DNA from: Diploscapter coronatus
Lineage: Eukaryota > Nematoda > Chromadorea > Rhabditida > Rhabditidae
NCBI GenBank assembly: GCA_964036155.1
Contig: OZ038423.1
Span: 9,625,249-9,689,248 of the forward strand
Direction of reading: 5' to 3'
DNA length: 64,000 nt
The stretch's first letter is position 1; each line of letters starts with the position of its first letter. The position numbers and the translations under genes are program-made. Below are positions 41,401 to 52,301 of the stretch, in pieces. The notes beneath the pieces were generated by a model, which ran no database searches, was not told the origin of the DNA, and saw nothing but the letters and a program-made list of their open reading frames with translations.

Positions 41401-43207
41401 CGTAGGTCGTAGATAGAGTCAAAACCTTGATGGCTGGAGATGAGAAATTCCTAAGGGTTGACATTGATTGGAAATATTTAGGGTTTTATTGGACTTTTCA
41501 AAGAAATCGGTGATTGATGTCTCGTAATTCTTCACGTCCTGAGTCGTCCACGAATCTTTGCGTTCGGCTCGGAATTGGAGGGATATCATCTGAACATGAG
41601 TAATACCTTTCACCAGCTTCATTGTTTTAAAGAAAAAATGATCAGAACTTGAGAAATCACTAATCCCTTGTTAAAGCTCACCTTCGCGCTCTTCAAATTT
41701 GTGACATCGCTCATATCCGTAGAATTCAGAATCAGTGACGTTCCATTACTCGAGTTATTGTAAAGCTCAACCCCGAAGAAATGTTGCTAAAATTCAGTTT
41801 CTTCTTTAGAAAACTTGGGCTTTCGTACTTGAATGTTCAAATTTCGGCCATAGAGTAACGATATCGGATATGTGAGTTGGATTCGATCATTGCGAGGCAG
41901 ACCCTTCTCGATGCTTTCCTTCTCACTGATGTAGGACTTCTAAAATTGATAATATTTAAAGAAAAAAATAAAATGTCGAAAACAGAATCTTGCGTACTGC
42001 AAAGTCCACGAAAGGTTCGTTGATCTGGCAGAAGCTGTAACAGAACTCCATATAGGGTTCGTTTTTGCCGCTACTTCGATCCAGCATCGTGAAGTTATTC
42101 GCAATTATTTCTTCTACCTAAGTATAAATTTAGAAAAGTGCAAATTGATGTATTTTACCCTCAAAGTCTCTAGTAAAACATCCTCATCCAAGACATTTCC
42201 GCCATTTTTGGGCAATATCAAAATAAATTCGGTAATTCCATTGCCGCCTTTTGAGAAGAACTCTGTCATAACCTAAAAAGATATTTTAAAAGTGATCAAA
42301 AAATTGAAAAAGCTTAAAATTCTAAATTATTTTGAAAGTACGATATTTCGTCGAAATTCAAAAGAAAAACTCACATTCCACTCATCTCTAGCTCGAGCAC
42401 CATACGGAGTGTATCCAGTGATGTCATTTTCTTGTCTAAATTTTCATTTTTGAAGAGAAGATATATTTTAAAAAACTCACGGTGTGACTAGAATTTTATA
42501 GGTACCAGCTAGTGTTAGAATATTCGATACGATAATAATTGGTATTGCAAATCTCCCGACAAAATAGGCCCATTTTCTATACAAAGCGGCCGTCCATCTA
42601 CCGACATGACCCGAAGAATGTGCCACATCCAAGGCTGAATTTTTTGCTATTTTTACAAACCGATAAAATTTCAATTTTTCTTCACAATTTAATTCTTTCT
42701 ACAGCCCAACATACAACTTTAACCAAAAATCAACTTTACACTAATCAATAATCGCTGATAGTGCACCATTCGACTGTTAAACAGTCCGTGAGAATTGTCA
42801 TTTTGCCGATTTACGGGAATTTCGATTTTTGGCAAAATTCAACAAAATGAAAAAAATTAGTCGATAAACTTCAACATCAGTGGCTAGAAACTATAAGTCA
42901 GAATATAATTAGATCTTGAAAAAATCGATGATTCATGATTTACTACTATATAGAAAAATTCGTTATGAAAAGTTCACACAAATTTCAGAAACAAATAATA
43001 AGGAAGGTAAATTATGAATTATCCAAGTATCCGATTTTAATGATCTATAAAAATCATTTTAAAAGGTTCGAAGATTCTAGAAAAATTAATATTGATAAGG
43101 GAGAAAACTACACAGACTATTCAAGAAGTTAGCTGATTTTTTGAAATTCAGAAAAATTCTGCTAGCAAACCTTTTTCGTTCTGGACCAACTCCGGTGCTA
43201 TCCGCAT
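38442..43207 (-). CDS. Patched-related (PTR) sterol-sensing membrane protein
   Basis: Twenty-four exons run from the ATG at 43207 (exon 43207-43171) to the TAA at 38442 (last exon 38558-38442) and join in frame to 914 residues, a usual PTR size. Landmarks in order: first membrane helix in exon 42634-42481 (YFVGRFAIPIIIVSNILTLA); ectodomain start ENDITGYTPYGARA; STTYVESEVVRAG just before the sterol-sensing domain; TFLSALYM; GVDDAYLMIHAWQRV; second ectodomain with SNPGNISDPKRLAQ and PGAWGNQSTNYFIR; and the late SIGFSVDVPAHVSYHYH motif. PTRs are nematode-expanded relatives of Patched/Dispatched linked to moulting, cuticle and sterol or lipid transport in epidermal cells. An in-frame stop lies 17 codons upstream of the ATG. 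Which ptr paralogue this is cannot be said. The junction between 41616-41495 and 41450-41267 uses a weak gtccaa donor. Confidence 0.95.
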
Positions 43208-46200
43208 GAACACTTCGGTGTTTTGCCTGAGCGGCGAGAGTCGATTGCCTTGAAATCACGAATGAAAACGGTGTTGAAGAGCGAAAATTCTCTACAAAGT
43301 GACTTTCAAACCGTTTCTCTGAAAAACGTCAAAATATTGATAATGATGATAGATGGCGATAAATGGGGAGGTCGGAAATGACGGAAAAAGGTTAGGAGAA
43401 CGATCAATTAACTTTTTAGTAGATTTTTCGAGTGTATGAGTCAAAATCTGGAGAATTTCGTAATTTAATGTGAATTTTTGTTATAGACAATGTAATGGAC
43501 TAAATCACATTACTTTGGGATTTTGATTTTTGTCTAAACGAATGAGTAGATCAATTGTAAGTGTTTTCTCGAAATTCAAAAGCCGAACTTGCATAAGAAG
43601 AAGGAATGGAGGTCAACGATTGGGTGAAGAATTGAATTAGAATAAGGATAGATCGAGAATAAATAGAAGAGTGGAAATAAAATAATTGTTAAAGCGAGTT
43701 CATGAGATGCTGATGTTATTTCAAAATTAGAATATGATAGACGTCCAAACAATATGCAATCTAAAATTGAATAGCTTACCGAATAAATAGAGTGAACAAT
43801 TAACTCGTACAAAGTTCACTCAGTCTAGCTTATTTTTATTCTCTATTGCAATTCAAGAATAAGAAGTATTTCTAAACGTAGAGCGCGTGACAATTTCTCT
43901 ACAAGAGCTATTAGGTTTTAGAATAGGTAGACGTTCTGAAATTTCAAGGCGAAAAAATCGTTTTGAGAGGTTTAGTTGAGAAAACTTTATTCGACTGACC
44001 ATTGAAGAGTAGAAAATTCAATGGGAACTTTTATAAGTAAAAATCGATGACTTGATAAACTTTAACCTAAAATTACTGTTGAGGAGAATCAAATTTTACG
44101 AAATACAGGTCTACTTCCTCAGGTCCAGAACTAATAAATTTGACGGAGAATTTATCAACGATGAAGAATGATGTTTTCAAAAAAGACGCCAATTCACTCC
44201 CATTCGAGTTTCAAGTTTCGAAAAAACGCGTAATTTTCGTATTGATAACCAACTAACCAGCTTTATGATCAACTATATCAGTGACGGTCCAATATTTGAA
44301 AACGAGACTGGTAATTTGATGTCATGTAAACCGATTGAATTGAAGTTGTGACAACTCTATGATCAGATCGAATTCGTGAATATGAAAAATTTCAAACATT
44401 ATCAAAACCGTTGGATACTTGAAAATTTCAACTTTTGCAAAAAAAAGTTGAATTTTCAAATAATTTTAATCTTATAAACCTTTGACCACAAGAATTTTAC
44501 CAGCGGTCATCAATAGACGAAATTGACCTCAAGGTGAAATGAATCAATCGAATCAGACTGAGAATTGTGAATAAGACTGGTTAAATGGTTAAACTGACCG
44601 GTGACGAGACGTTTTTGAGTAATCAAATCGAGAAAAGTCATCTGGCACGTATTTTTGTCCAACACGTTTGTCGAAGTTACACAATTACTAAACTTCTAGC
44701 ACCGATTTCAAAACAAACAATCGTTTTGGGCGGTTTTCATCGTAAATTGAAACAAATGCCGTTTTGAAAAAGGGTAACTCGTGCCGTTGCTAATTTATGT
44801 GCTAATTAAATTGATTTTAACGCGGAAAAATAATTAATCTTTAACCGAATTTTTCTGAATGAAGCATACGTGGTGGTAAGTAACGGTTCCGTTTGTTTGA
44901 AACACAGAAAAATGACGTCTGACTAAAGAATTGCTAATTCGAAATTTAGCCTAGTTGTGTTGAACAGTAATTGAGAATGAGAATATTTTTTACAAAACAC
45001 ATGTAGATGCAAGTAGCAGTGACTCTTGGCAATTCGTAAATGACGAGACCGCATTTTTTAAAATCTAATCAGATGCGATTATCGGGAATATATTTTTTAG
45101 AAATTCTCTATGAAATTTTGTTTAAAAATAATACACAGGTAGACGCTATTTCTAAGTTTCGGAAAAATGACACCGGACAGGTCAAAAACACTGAGAAGGA
45201 AATAAGCCGCCCCTAAAACGCTTCATTCGTGCGCCATCCCTTTGCAGGATCAGTGTGGGATAGGTATTCAGTTGTTAAATTTTTATTTGGAAGGAAGTTT
45301 TGATGGAATTCAATTTTGTAGTTGTCAAAAAAGTCATGTTATGCTCTTGGTCTAGCCGAAATTTTCAGCTAACTCAATGAAATAGCAAAGTTTTTGGGCG
45401 TGGCATGATTGATAATTGATACTGATCGGAAATGGAAAAGTGATGCAAGTGACAAACCATTGACAAAGATTAAACCTTGAGAAAGCGAACATCGAATTCG
45501 CAAAAATACTGTTCTTTGACGAAATGAATTAGATCAGACCCTCTTCATTGACAGGATTTAAGATGAATGATCGAGAATTTTCTCCGATTCGTATCAATAA
45601 CCTAAAAATTATAGGTTTGACGGGTGTCTACGAGTAAAATGAACTATTTTCGGAAAAATGGGCATGTTTACGAATTTCTCGACCCTTCAAAATACAATAA
45701 AATCGTAAAGCTTATGGTTGGCGTCAAAATTCGTTTGGCTAAATAACCATTACCCACTTTGGTTTGTTGACGAAAAGCGAAATCAAATCGCTTTTGCCCT
45801 TCCTTCACGTAAAACATGCGCTAACTCGACATTGTACAAGTTTTTCTCGGCAAGAAACATGGAGAATATGAAAAATATCGAAATTTCCTTTGAGAGTCTT
45901 TCTTGAAAATTCGACTGGAGAAAGTGCAAGCCAAAAATCGTAAGACCAAAGTAAGAAAACAACCTGTGCATAGTAGTAAGATTGTATTGGAAAAATAGCT
46001 AAATTTAGATGGGAAAATAGCATTATGAGACAAACTAAATTCATTCAAGAATAACACTAAATTAAGAAACGTTACTTGAGCAAATACCATTCGATTTTTC
46101 TTGAATAATTTCTAATTTCTGAATAAATGCTAAAATGTCGTGTTAACATACGGTAGGATTAAGGTAAAATGAACAAATTTGAATCATTTTTAGGAAAGAC

Positions 46201-46652
46201 GAGACTTTTATATCGACTAGGCTGGACTTGATTTTGATTTTTCGCGATCGGTGAGTGTAAGTTTCAACCATTTCAGGCTGGGAAGTCTCAAAATTACCAA
46301 AATCTAACCGAGAAAAATGACCCTTTTATGACAAATACCGCCAATAAAATCCGAACGATCAAAACTTGCACCAGGCACTTTTACTATTGAACACTATTTT
46401 CCAAAAATACAATAGATTGATGCATGCCATACCATTGAATTTTGTAGACACGACCAAAAGACTAAATTCAAAGATGAAAAAGATCAAGGTCAGTGAGACC
46501 TTAATATTCTAAAGAAAACTTTTCAAAGAATCACTTACCTATCCAACCTGTGTTATTTGGCATGCACAATATTGCCGTTTTTCTAAATACTAAACTCGGA
46601 GTCAAAAACTCCGCGCCAAATTTTTAACTTTTTGCAGAGAATTGCGGTCTAA
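43208..46652. other. intergenic region upstream of the Patched-related gene
   Basis: AT-rich sequence without a convincing gene; it should include the promoter of the Patched-related gene. Short open frames on both strands lack codon bias, conserved motifs and splice support. Confidence 0.5.
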
Positions 46653-46658
46653 TTTCAG
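46653..46658 (+). promoter_or_regulatory. possible spliced-leader acceptor of the hypothetical gene
   Basis: TTTCAG lies about 31 bases before the ATG at 46690. It supports a transcript starting here but is not decisive. Confidence 0.3.
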
Positions 46659-46689
46659 TATAGTTTGCAAGTGTTTTGTCGCCATTACT

Positions 46690-47323
46690 ATGCGCGCCTT
46701 TCTAGGTAAGTCAAATTGGGTCAAGCATCGTGAAAATAATTATCTTGCAGCTACAAATGCGTTCATTCAAAGTCAGGGGTTAGTTTCGAGTTCAGAGACA
46801 AGCGTTCTTGACTTTTTTAATAATGTAAGAAGCGCTAACATGAAAATAGATTGATCAGAGAAAAACGGCGTAGAATGAATTGTCGAAGTGGTTAAAATAG
46901 TTGCTTTAACTCTCGGTGTGGGTTGAGAATTTTGATGTGACTTCCTTCGGCAGCGGTCCCTGTCCGGGACGAGAGACAGCAAATACATTTCATCAAACCT
47001 GTTCTGATTCTCTGTCAGGTCTGAGACACTATGTCAGAAAGGAATTGGAAAATTACGTAACGAAATTCGCTCATCTCTCTCTTTGCACAGATAAAACAGA
47101 GTTGACGAAACTGATAGGCGAGAATTTTTCGATCAGTGATAAACAATCGGAATTATTTGAAACAAAGCGAGGAATGCGGTTTGTAAAGTTCGCAGTTGGC
47201 ATTCCACAGGTTCGTAAACATGTTGCAAGAAATAATGAAATTCTGTACAATTCGAAAAGTGTAATTGTAAAATTTGAACCAATGGTGTGCGGAAATGATT
47301 TTTTAAAGAATTTCAGCAATTGA
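46690..47323 (+). CDS. hypothetical protein, candidate three-exon gene
   Basis: The proposed exons are 46690-46705, 46751-46824 and 46928-47323, giving 161 residues with a stop TGA. The first intron is a 45-base GTAAGT...TTGCAG intron of typical size; the second has a good GTAAGA donor but a weak TTGAG acceptor. The last exon contributes 131 residues without interruption, longer than neighbouring chance frames, with four cysteines (GPCPG, QTCSD, SLCTD, MVCGN) and a basic middle part. No clear signal peptide, membrane segment or known domain is seen. It may be a fast-evolving lineage-specific gene, a decayed gene, or chance. Confidence 0.3.
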
Positions 47324-48441
47324 GCGAAAATTCCATTTCAAAATTTACAGAAAAGAAAGCAATGGATATGACTTCTTTCAATTTCTTGGTAACGATGCGA
47401 AAAATACTAAAAAATGAACAGAAGCATATTTTCTACATATCCCCGATTGTGACTTAGGAAATTCGACTATTTTCATTTGAAACTATCGTTTGAATGACTT
47501 TGATAAGCGGATTTATCAAATTGAGATTTGAAGCACCAAAATACGCAATCACACAGATTCATTGTTTGGCCAACTTCGAATTAGGGTCATCGGGCACTTG
47601 ATTTCGCACTTGTGATTACAGTAAATTTGACCATAAAGAGTACAAGGTATTCGGTAAATTTATATTGTGTGTTCAGAAAACGAGATCTGATGATTAGGCA
47701 ACCTGGGTAAATTTGTGATAAGAGGGCCTTGGTATTTGGAATAAATAAATTCGATTTTGTGATGCGAAGAAATTTTGTGAAACTTTTCGTATGAAGCCTT
47801 ACGAAATAGTGACATTGAAGTTGAAGAATGGTAAAACTGCATGAGACTGAAAAGTTGTCATTTCCGAACTTGATCTACAAAATTTCTATTCCAGACATAA
47901 CTACTTTCCAGACTGGCACTGATGATTAGAATAAGACCTAGGAAAATCGAGTCAGTTACAGATCGACGTGCATCAGTTTTAGACGAATGACAGAACTGCA
48001 AGTAGATCGAGATCATTGATAGAATCTTCGAAATTCGCGGTTTCTGCGCAAACTCCGTAGACGAAAAGGTGTGTTCAATAAGAAGAAATAAAGAGTAGCC
48101 TCTTTTGTCGATTTTCTTCTACGATTTTCCAACTCTTCAATGCCATCTATGGTTTTTACTTTCCTTCTTTTCCACTTTCTCTAAACGTCTCTGGGGAAGG
48201 ACTCCAGGTTCAGAGCGATTTTTCTTTCCTCAAATCGAATTCTCACGTTATTTTCTCGTACGAAACCGGTGGCATTTCCGTCAGTGGTCAGTTTTTCATT
48301 GAATAGTTTGATATATGTCAACAAACGGCTTAAATGAAGAATCTCGCTCTCATAGAAATTCGACCTTCAAAAGAAAAGGATGAAGTAACATGAAGAAAAC
48401 CGATGAATAGATGATCTTTTCCAGAAAACAAAAACAAAAAT
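47324..48441. other. intergenic region, nothing recognised
   Basis: AT-rich DNA between the hypothetical gene and the macin-like gene. No exon, RNA gene or repeat structure was recognised. Confidence 0.5.
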
Positions 48442-48447
48442 TTTATT
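48442..48447 (-). terminator. candidate polyadenylation signal of the macin-like gene
   Basis: AATAAA on the minus strand about 86 bases after the stop codon at 48533. Confidence 0.45.
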
Positions 48448-48532
48448 AGATTGTAGTGTTGCCATTAAAATATACCGAGATTTTAAAAAGAATAGCAAAT
48501 TCATCTACTGAAACTAAGAACTCCTTGGAAGT

Positions 48533-49472
48533 TTACAGCCCCAATCGACATGTCGCTGCGATCTTCAGGTTGTCCGTCTTCGGGAACGGTTTTCCTGAGC
48601 ATCTGGAAATTAGTTTGTCGATTAGAAATTTGACGACAGCATTTAGGAGTTTCGTTAGATAGATCTTCTTCATACCATTGTTTTGATTGATATGGTAAAT
48701 TATCAATGTTCCAATATTTCGAAGAAAAAAAAATCCTATCTTACTGGCATTTGTATCCGTTCTTGCAGTCGTCGGAGTTCTGTCGCTTGCATTCACCGCC
48801 CATCATGCCCTTGCAGTTTCGGCAATAATCGGAGCAATCCTTCCATTTGACTCCTGAACAAGTTCAATTCGTTTTCCGAAATGAGTTGTTCTTTGAACTC
48901 TTCACGATTCATCAAATTTTTCAAATCCTTGAAGATATTTATCACATGAAGAGAGAGTCGTCAGGTCCTAATTTTTTGCCCGAACTCAGAAGATAGATAA
49001 GGTGCTCAGTTTGGCACACTACAAATCCTTTGGTGCAGTTTTTCTTTGCTATTTGAGAAAACAAGACCTATTAATTGATTTCTGCTAGAAGTGCCATTGA
49101 CAGTAGGTCGTAAATAACTGACACAGTGATAAGAGGATTAACATTGAAGCCCATGAGCCTCTTGAATTAGTAAGACTTGTTAATAAAGGTGTCCTTACAA
49201 TCCACATACGATCCTATAAAAGCTCGAGCATCTTTTCAGAATAACGAAGTGCATGACTGCAGATCAATATGTTACCCCCACGTGAATCCACAGTTTGAAC
49301 GCCGAGTTGAAGATTTGGAAAACTTAATGCATTTGACCTAACCTGTAACAGCTTCCTCCTGTGGCACACAGACGTTTTGAAGATTGTAGCATCGGCTGGA
49401 TTTGTGCAGACTGCTGGTAGCGCATTGCGAAAGGAAAATGAACAGGGAAAGAAGCACGAGCAGCTTGATCAT
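48533..49472 (-). CDS. secreted ten-cysteine peptide of the macin (theromacin-like) antimicrobial family
   Basis: Exons 49472-49343, 48853-48745 and 48602-48533 join in frame to 102 residues. Residues 1 to about 19 are a signal peptide (MIKLLVLLSLFIFLSQCATS). The mature part has ten cysteines at 28, 35, 50, 54, 57, 65, 73, 79, 81 and 98. Around them lie the motif TGVKWKDCSDYC, then GGEC, then CQC, and a last cysteine near the C-terminus. From family knowledge, macins (theromacin and neuromacin of leeches, hydramacin, mytimacins) share TGVxWxDCxxxC, a GxC step and CxC, and theromacin has the same ten-cysteine plan. Macins are secreted antibacterial peptides with a knottin-like CS-alpha/beta fold. 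The ATG follows a TTTCAG acceptor by six bases, so trans-splicing is likely. Alternatives are a nematode ABF-type defensin or an unrelated Cys-rich peptide, but ABFs lack the TGVxWxD block. Confidence 0.75.
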
Positions 49473-49478
49473 CTTCTA

Positions 49479-49484
49479 CTGAAA
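49479..49484 (-). promoter_or_regulatory. probable spliced-leader acceptor of the macin-like gene
   Basis: TTTCAG on the minus strand, followed by six bases and the ATG at 49472. Confidence 0.5.
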
Positions 49485-49569
49485 TTCGTGAATAAATCGA
49501 CAACCAACCAAAATTTAATTTAACTCAAGCTTCAACTTCAACCGAATTTCCCTCCATTTTCCCACAAAT

Positions 49570-49755
49570 TGTAACTTTTTTTCGAGCTTCTCAGAATCTC
49601 TCCGTTTTCAATACTTTCTATTCTACGCTGTCCAAGCACGTAATGCAAAGAAGCGTGCATCTCCCCTCATAGCAACTGGTGTAGTGGATAGCGAGTTGGA
49701 TTTTTGCTCCTTCTTGGGCGACGAGAGGAATCGCCAGTTGAAAAAAACGCAGAGA
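49570..49755 (+). mobile_element. diverged MITE copy (same family as 60733-60917)
   Basis: It aligns over roughly 170 bases with the element in the wts-1 intron. Shared segments include CCAAGC, a TCTCCTCTCAT-like block and GTAGTGGATAGCGAGTTGGA (against GCAGTGGGTAGCGAGTTTGA). Its terminal repeats are eroded, so this is probably an older copy. Confidence 0.55.
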
Positions 49756-49866
49756 AGCTCGATGAAAATTGTTATTTGTAGGAAAAACGGGAATACTTCG
49801 AATTGATCTAATTCAGTGCGATTGATGCTAGAAATCGAGATGGCTTTATTCCAGATGAAGTAAAAA

Positions 49867-49874
49867 TTGTTTAC
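49867..49874 (-). promoter_or_regulatory. perfect DAF-16 binding element upstream of the macin-like gene
   Basis: The plus strand reads TTGTTTAC, which is GTAAACAA on the minus strand, about 395 bases upstream of the macin-like ATG and in its orientation. Confidence 0.35.
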
Positions 49875-50178
49875 TAATTCAACCAACAAAGTTTATCTGA
49901 TAAGACAAATGGAACTGAACCGAAATAAACTCTGCTTTGATATGTGAGGATAGGAAAGATCATTCGGCGATAGAGCTTTGAGAGATAAAGAACACTGGAT
50001 GATTTATTTCCGGTGCAAGTTTTCCGAACTCGAAGATTTCGATTTGCTCTGAGTGATCGGTCAGCTGTCGGAAAACGCGATAAACAAGCAACTAAACACA
50101 GAATTCGAACAATCGAAATTGTGCTGAGCAGTGCCGAAGAATTCGTTATGAAATCGTGAAAAGTGAGACGTTATCGAG

Positions 50179-50186
50179 GTAAACAA
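50179..50186 (+). promoter_or_regulatory. second perfect DAF-16 binding element in the same spacer
   Basis: GTAAACAA on the plus strand, about 710 bases from the macin-like ATG and 1.5 kb before fkb-2. Confidence 0.3.
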
Positions 50187-50474
50187 GCAGTACAAATGAA
50201 TATAGAGTGATTCATCGTAAAATTGCTAGTTTCCATTTTTCAGCATATCGTATAATGAGGATTGAAGACCTGAGATCCGCGGCCTCATGTTCTTTATGAC
50301 TAGGCCTTGGTCCCGTTCATCTACAACCTTGTTGCGGCGTTGTGCGTCGTTCACAATCACGCAAATGTTGGTCATTGTTTTGGCAACTGAGCGCGATCAT
50401 TCCTCATTTTCGCTTTCTTTTGTACACTCATCAGATCTAGGGAGCACTTTCGTCAGACGAAAAAAATCTACGGG

Positions 50475-50561
50475 GGGTAGGTCGCAAACTTGAACGTTTA
50501 CGTTATTGATTGATTAGAAATACAAAATTCTTAAGAAAATATATAGGGGTAGGTCGCAAGG
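50475..50561 (+). repeat. duplicated GGGGTAGGTCGCAA motif
   Basis: The 14-base word occurs twice, about 70 bases apart, upstream of fkb-2. It is GC-rich against an AT-rich background. It could be a regulatory word or the ends of a small direct repeat. Confidence 0.4.
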
Positions 50562-51691
50562 AGTTTCTGACGATCGTCCTCCCTAGGTCTGACACTCTTT
50601 CATTTTCTTCGACTCCCTTTCTTCGGGAATAAACGTAGGACGTCTCGAAAGCATAAGTTCATAAGGCCGTGGATCTGAGAATTGTATCTTCAAAATTCCG
50701 AATTTCATCAGTGAAACTGTTCATTTTCGTACTGATTTTACATTTTTTCTCTAAATTTGGCCTAAAATTTTATTCTTCTTTAACTTTCCTCGTCTGATTT
50801 CAAAATTTTCATTATCTCCGTCTTTTCTACTGCCACCCTTCCAATTCATTGGCCGAGTAGTGTCCTTGGCTTTCTTTCTCTCTCTCTCTTTCCCTCTCGT
50901 TATATTTATCGATTCAGGGAGCCAACGGCAACCTACGAAATATCATTGAGAAATGAGATAGCGAAAAGATAAGAGAGAACTGCTTAGCCGTTCATTTTTC
51001 TCGTCTTTCTAATTTTTCAAACTATTTCTGGGGCTTCTATTTCTCTAGCCGTTCTTTACTAATATTTATCTCCTCTAAACTATTTTTGCCTTTTCTCCTT
51101 CTCTACTTTGCATTATTCGCTATTTTCCTGCCGACTTTTCTCTTTCCTATTCACTTCCAAGACTATCCCTCGGCTTTCTGTTTCTCTAATTTTTCTATGC
51201 TATTCTTCCTGTCTAACTTCTCTTCCCTCTCCCATAATCATGTTGTCTTTCTACTTGCTCAACCTTTTTCTTCTTTTTCCGCACTCTATCTCATTACAGT
51301 TCTTTAAAAATCATCCTTTCTTCTTTCCCCCTTATTTTTTCTTCCCGAACCGCTCCCAACACGCGTCGCGCTCGGCCTTTCTTTTCAAACCCCCACCTTT
51401 TAAATTTTCGCTCCATTCCAAATCAATTTCCAGCGATCAAACATCGAATTTCCAAACTTTTCCTCGAAATTTTCTCCTTCAATAAGTCGCACATAAAATC
51501 TGCTGGCACTGCAGAACCACCTTGTTTATTCGCTTTTCAAAACCTTGCATTATCGATTTTCTTCTCGCTTCCATTTTGGAAATTTTAGGATTTTGTCTGT
51601 TTTACAAAGTTCTGCTGATGTACAATGTATTGATTTATCGATCGATCTTTCGCTTATCATTATGGATTTTTTTCTTGGATTATTAGTTTTT

Positions 51692-51699
51692 TTTTCCAG
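51692..51699 (+). promoter_or_regulatory. splice acceptor before the fkb-2 start (trans-splice or 5' UTR intron)
   Basis: TTTTCCAG after a T-run, followed by 15 bases and the ATG at 51715. Confidence 0.5.
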
Positions 51700-51714
51700 A
51701 ACCACTTGCAAATC

Positions 51715-52301
51715 ATGGGTGTCGATATCGAGACGGTCCAGGCTGGCGACGGAGCGACTTTCCCGAAAAGCGGCCAGACGGTGACGTGCCACTACGTGCT
51801 CACCCTGCCCGACGGAAAGAAGGTGGGAAGATTTGTGAATTAAACTAATTTACAGGACTCCTAGAAAATGTCGATTTTTTTTTTTTTTTTAAAAAGCATC
51901 TCAGGTCGACTCGAGCCGCGACCGAGGACAGCCATTCAAGTTCAAGATCGGCAAGGGCGAGGTTATCAAGGGGTACGAGTTTTGCAAGTTTCATTGAACT
52001 ATCTCAAATTAATGAAACATTCGACTTCCTTACTGAAATTTCATTCATGTGACAAGTTCATATTTTTGCAAAAAAAAAAAAAACTTGATTTTTTCTCTGG
52101 ATTTTAAAATAAAAAATAGAGGTAGACTTGGTATAAAAAGATAGTTTTAGCTGGGACCAAGGCGTCGCTCAGATGTCGGTGGGTCAGCGCGCGAAGCTGA
52201 CGATTTCGCCCGATCTTGGCTATGGCGCCCGCGGAGTCCCTCCTCAGATTCCCCCCAACGCGACGCTCATCTTCGACGTCGAACTCCTCGGAACTGCCTG
52301 A
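51715..52301 (+). CDS. fkb-2: FKBP12-type peptidyl-prolyl isomerase
   Basis: Exons 51715-51822, 51905-51972 and 52151-52301 join in frame to 108 residues, the exact length of human FKBP12 including Met, and the two align without gaps. It is a cytosolic rotamase that binds FK506 and rapamycin in other species and associates with calcium channels and TGF-beta receptors. Conserved pocket residues in human numbering are Tyr26, Asp37, Phe46, Val55-Ile56, Trp59, Tyr82 and Phe99. The block [17 protein letters not shown] is conserved. Position 36, Phe in human FKBP12, is Val here (GKKVDSSRDR), and position 87 is Val instead of His. Exon 2 begins exactly at Val36, but the acceptor CATCTCAG is clear. 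Identification is secure; the symbol assumes orthology with the C. elegans single-domain FKBP fkb-2. Confidence 0.95.

Larger units (their letters stand above)
49485..51691. other. divergent intergenic region between the macin-like gene and fkb-2
   Basis: About 2.2 kb shared by two divergent promoters. It contains a diverged MITE copy (49570-49755), two exact FOXO-binding octamers (49867-49874 and 50179-50186), a repeated GGGGTAGGTCGCAA motif (50475-50561) and a long pyrimidine-rich tract (about 50760-51480) leading into fkb-2. No gene was recognised. Confidence 0.5.

Noticed and set aside
49670..49730. tRNA-like A-box word (GTAGTGGATAGCGAG)
   Set aside because: No acceptor stem, B box or cloverleaf could be completed, and the sequence is part of a MITE family.
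51086..51485. Overlapping open frames before fkb-2
   Set aside because: They lie in a CT-rich tract; Phe/Ser/Leu-rich translations are what such a tract gives by chance.
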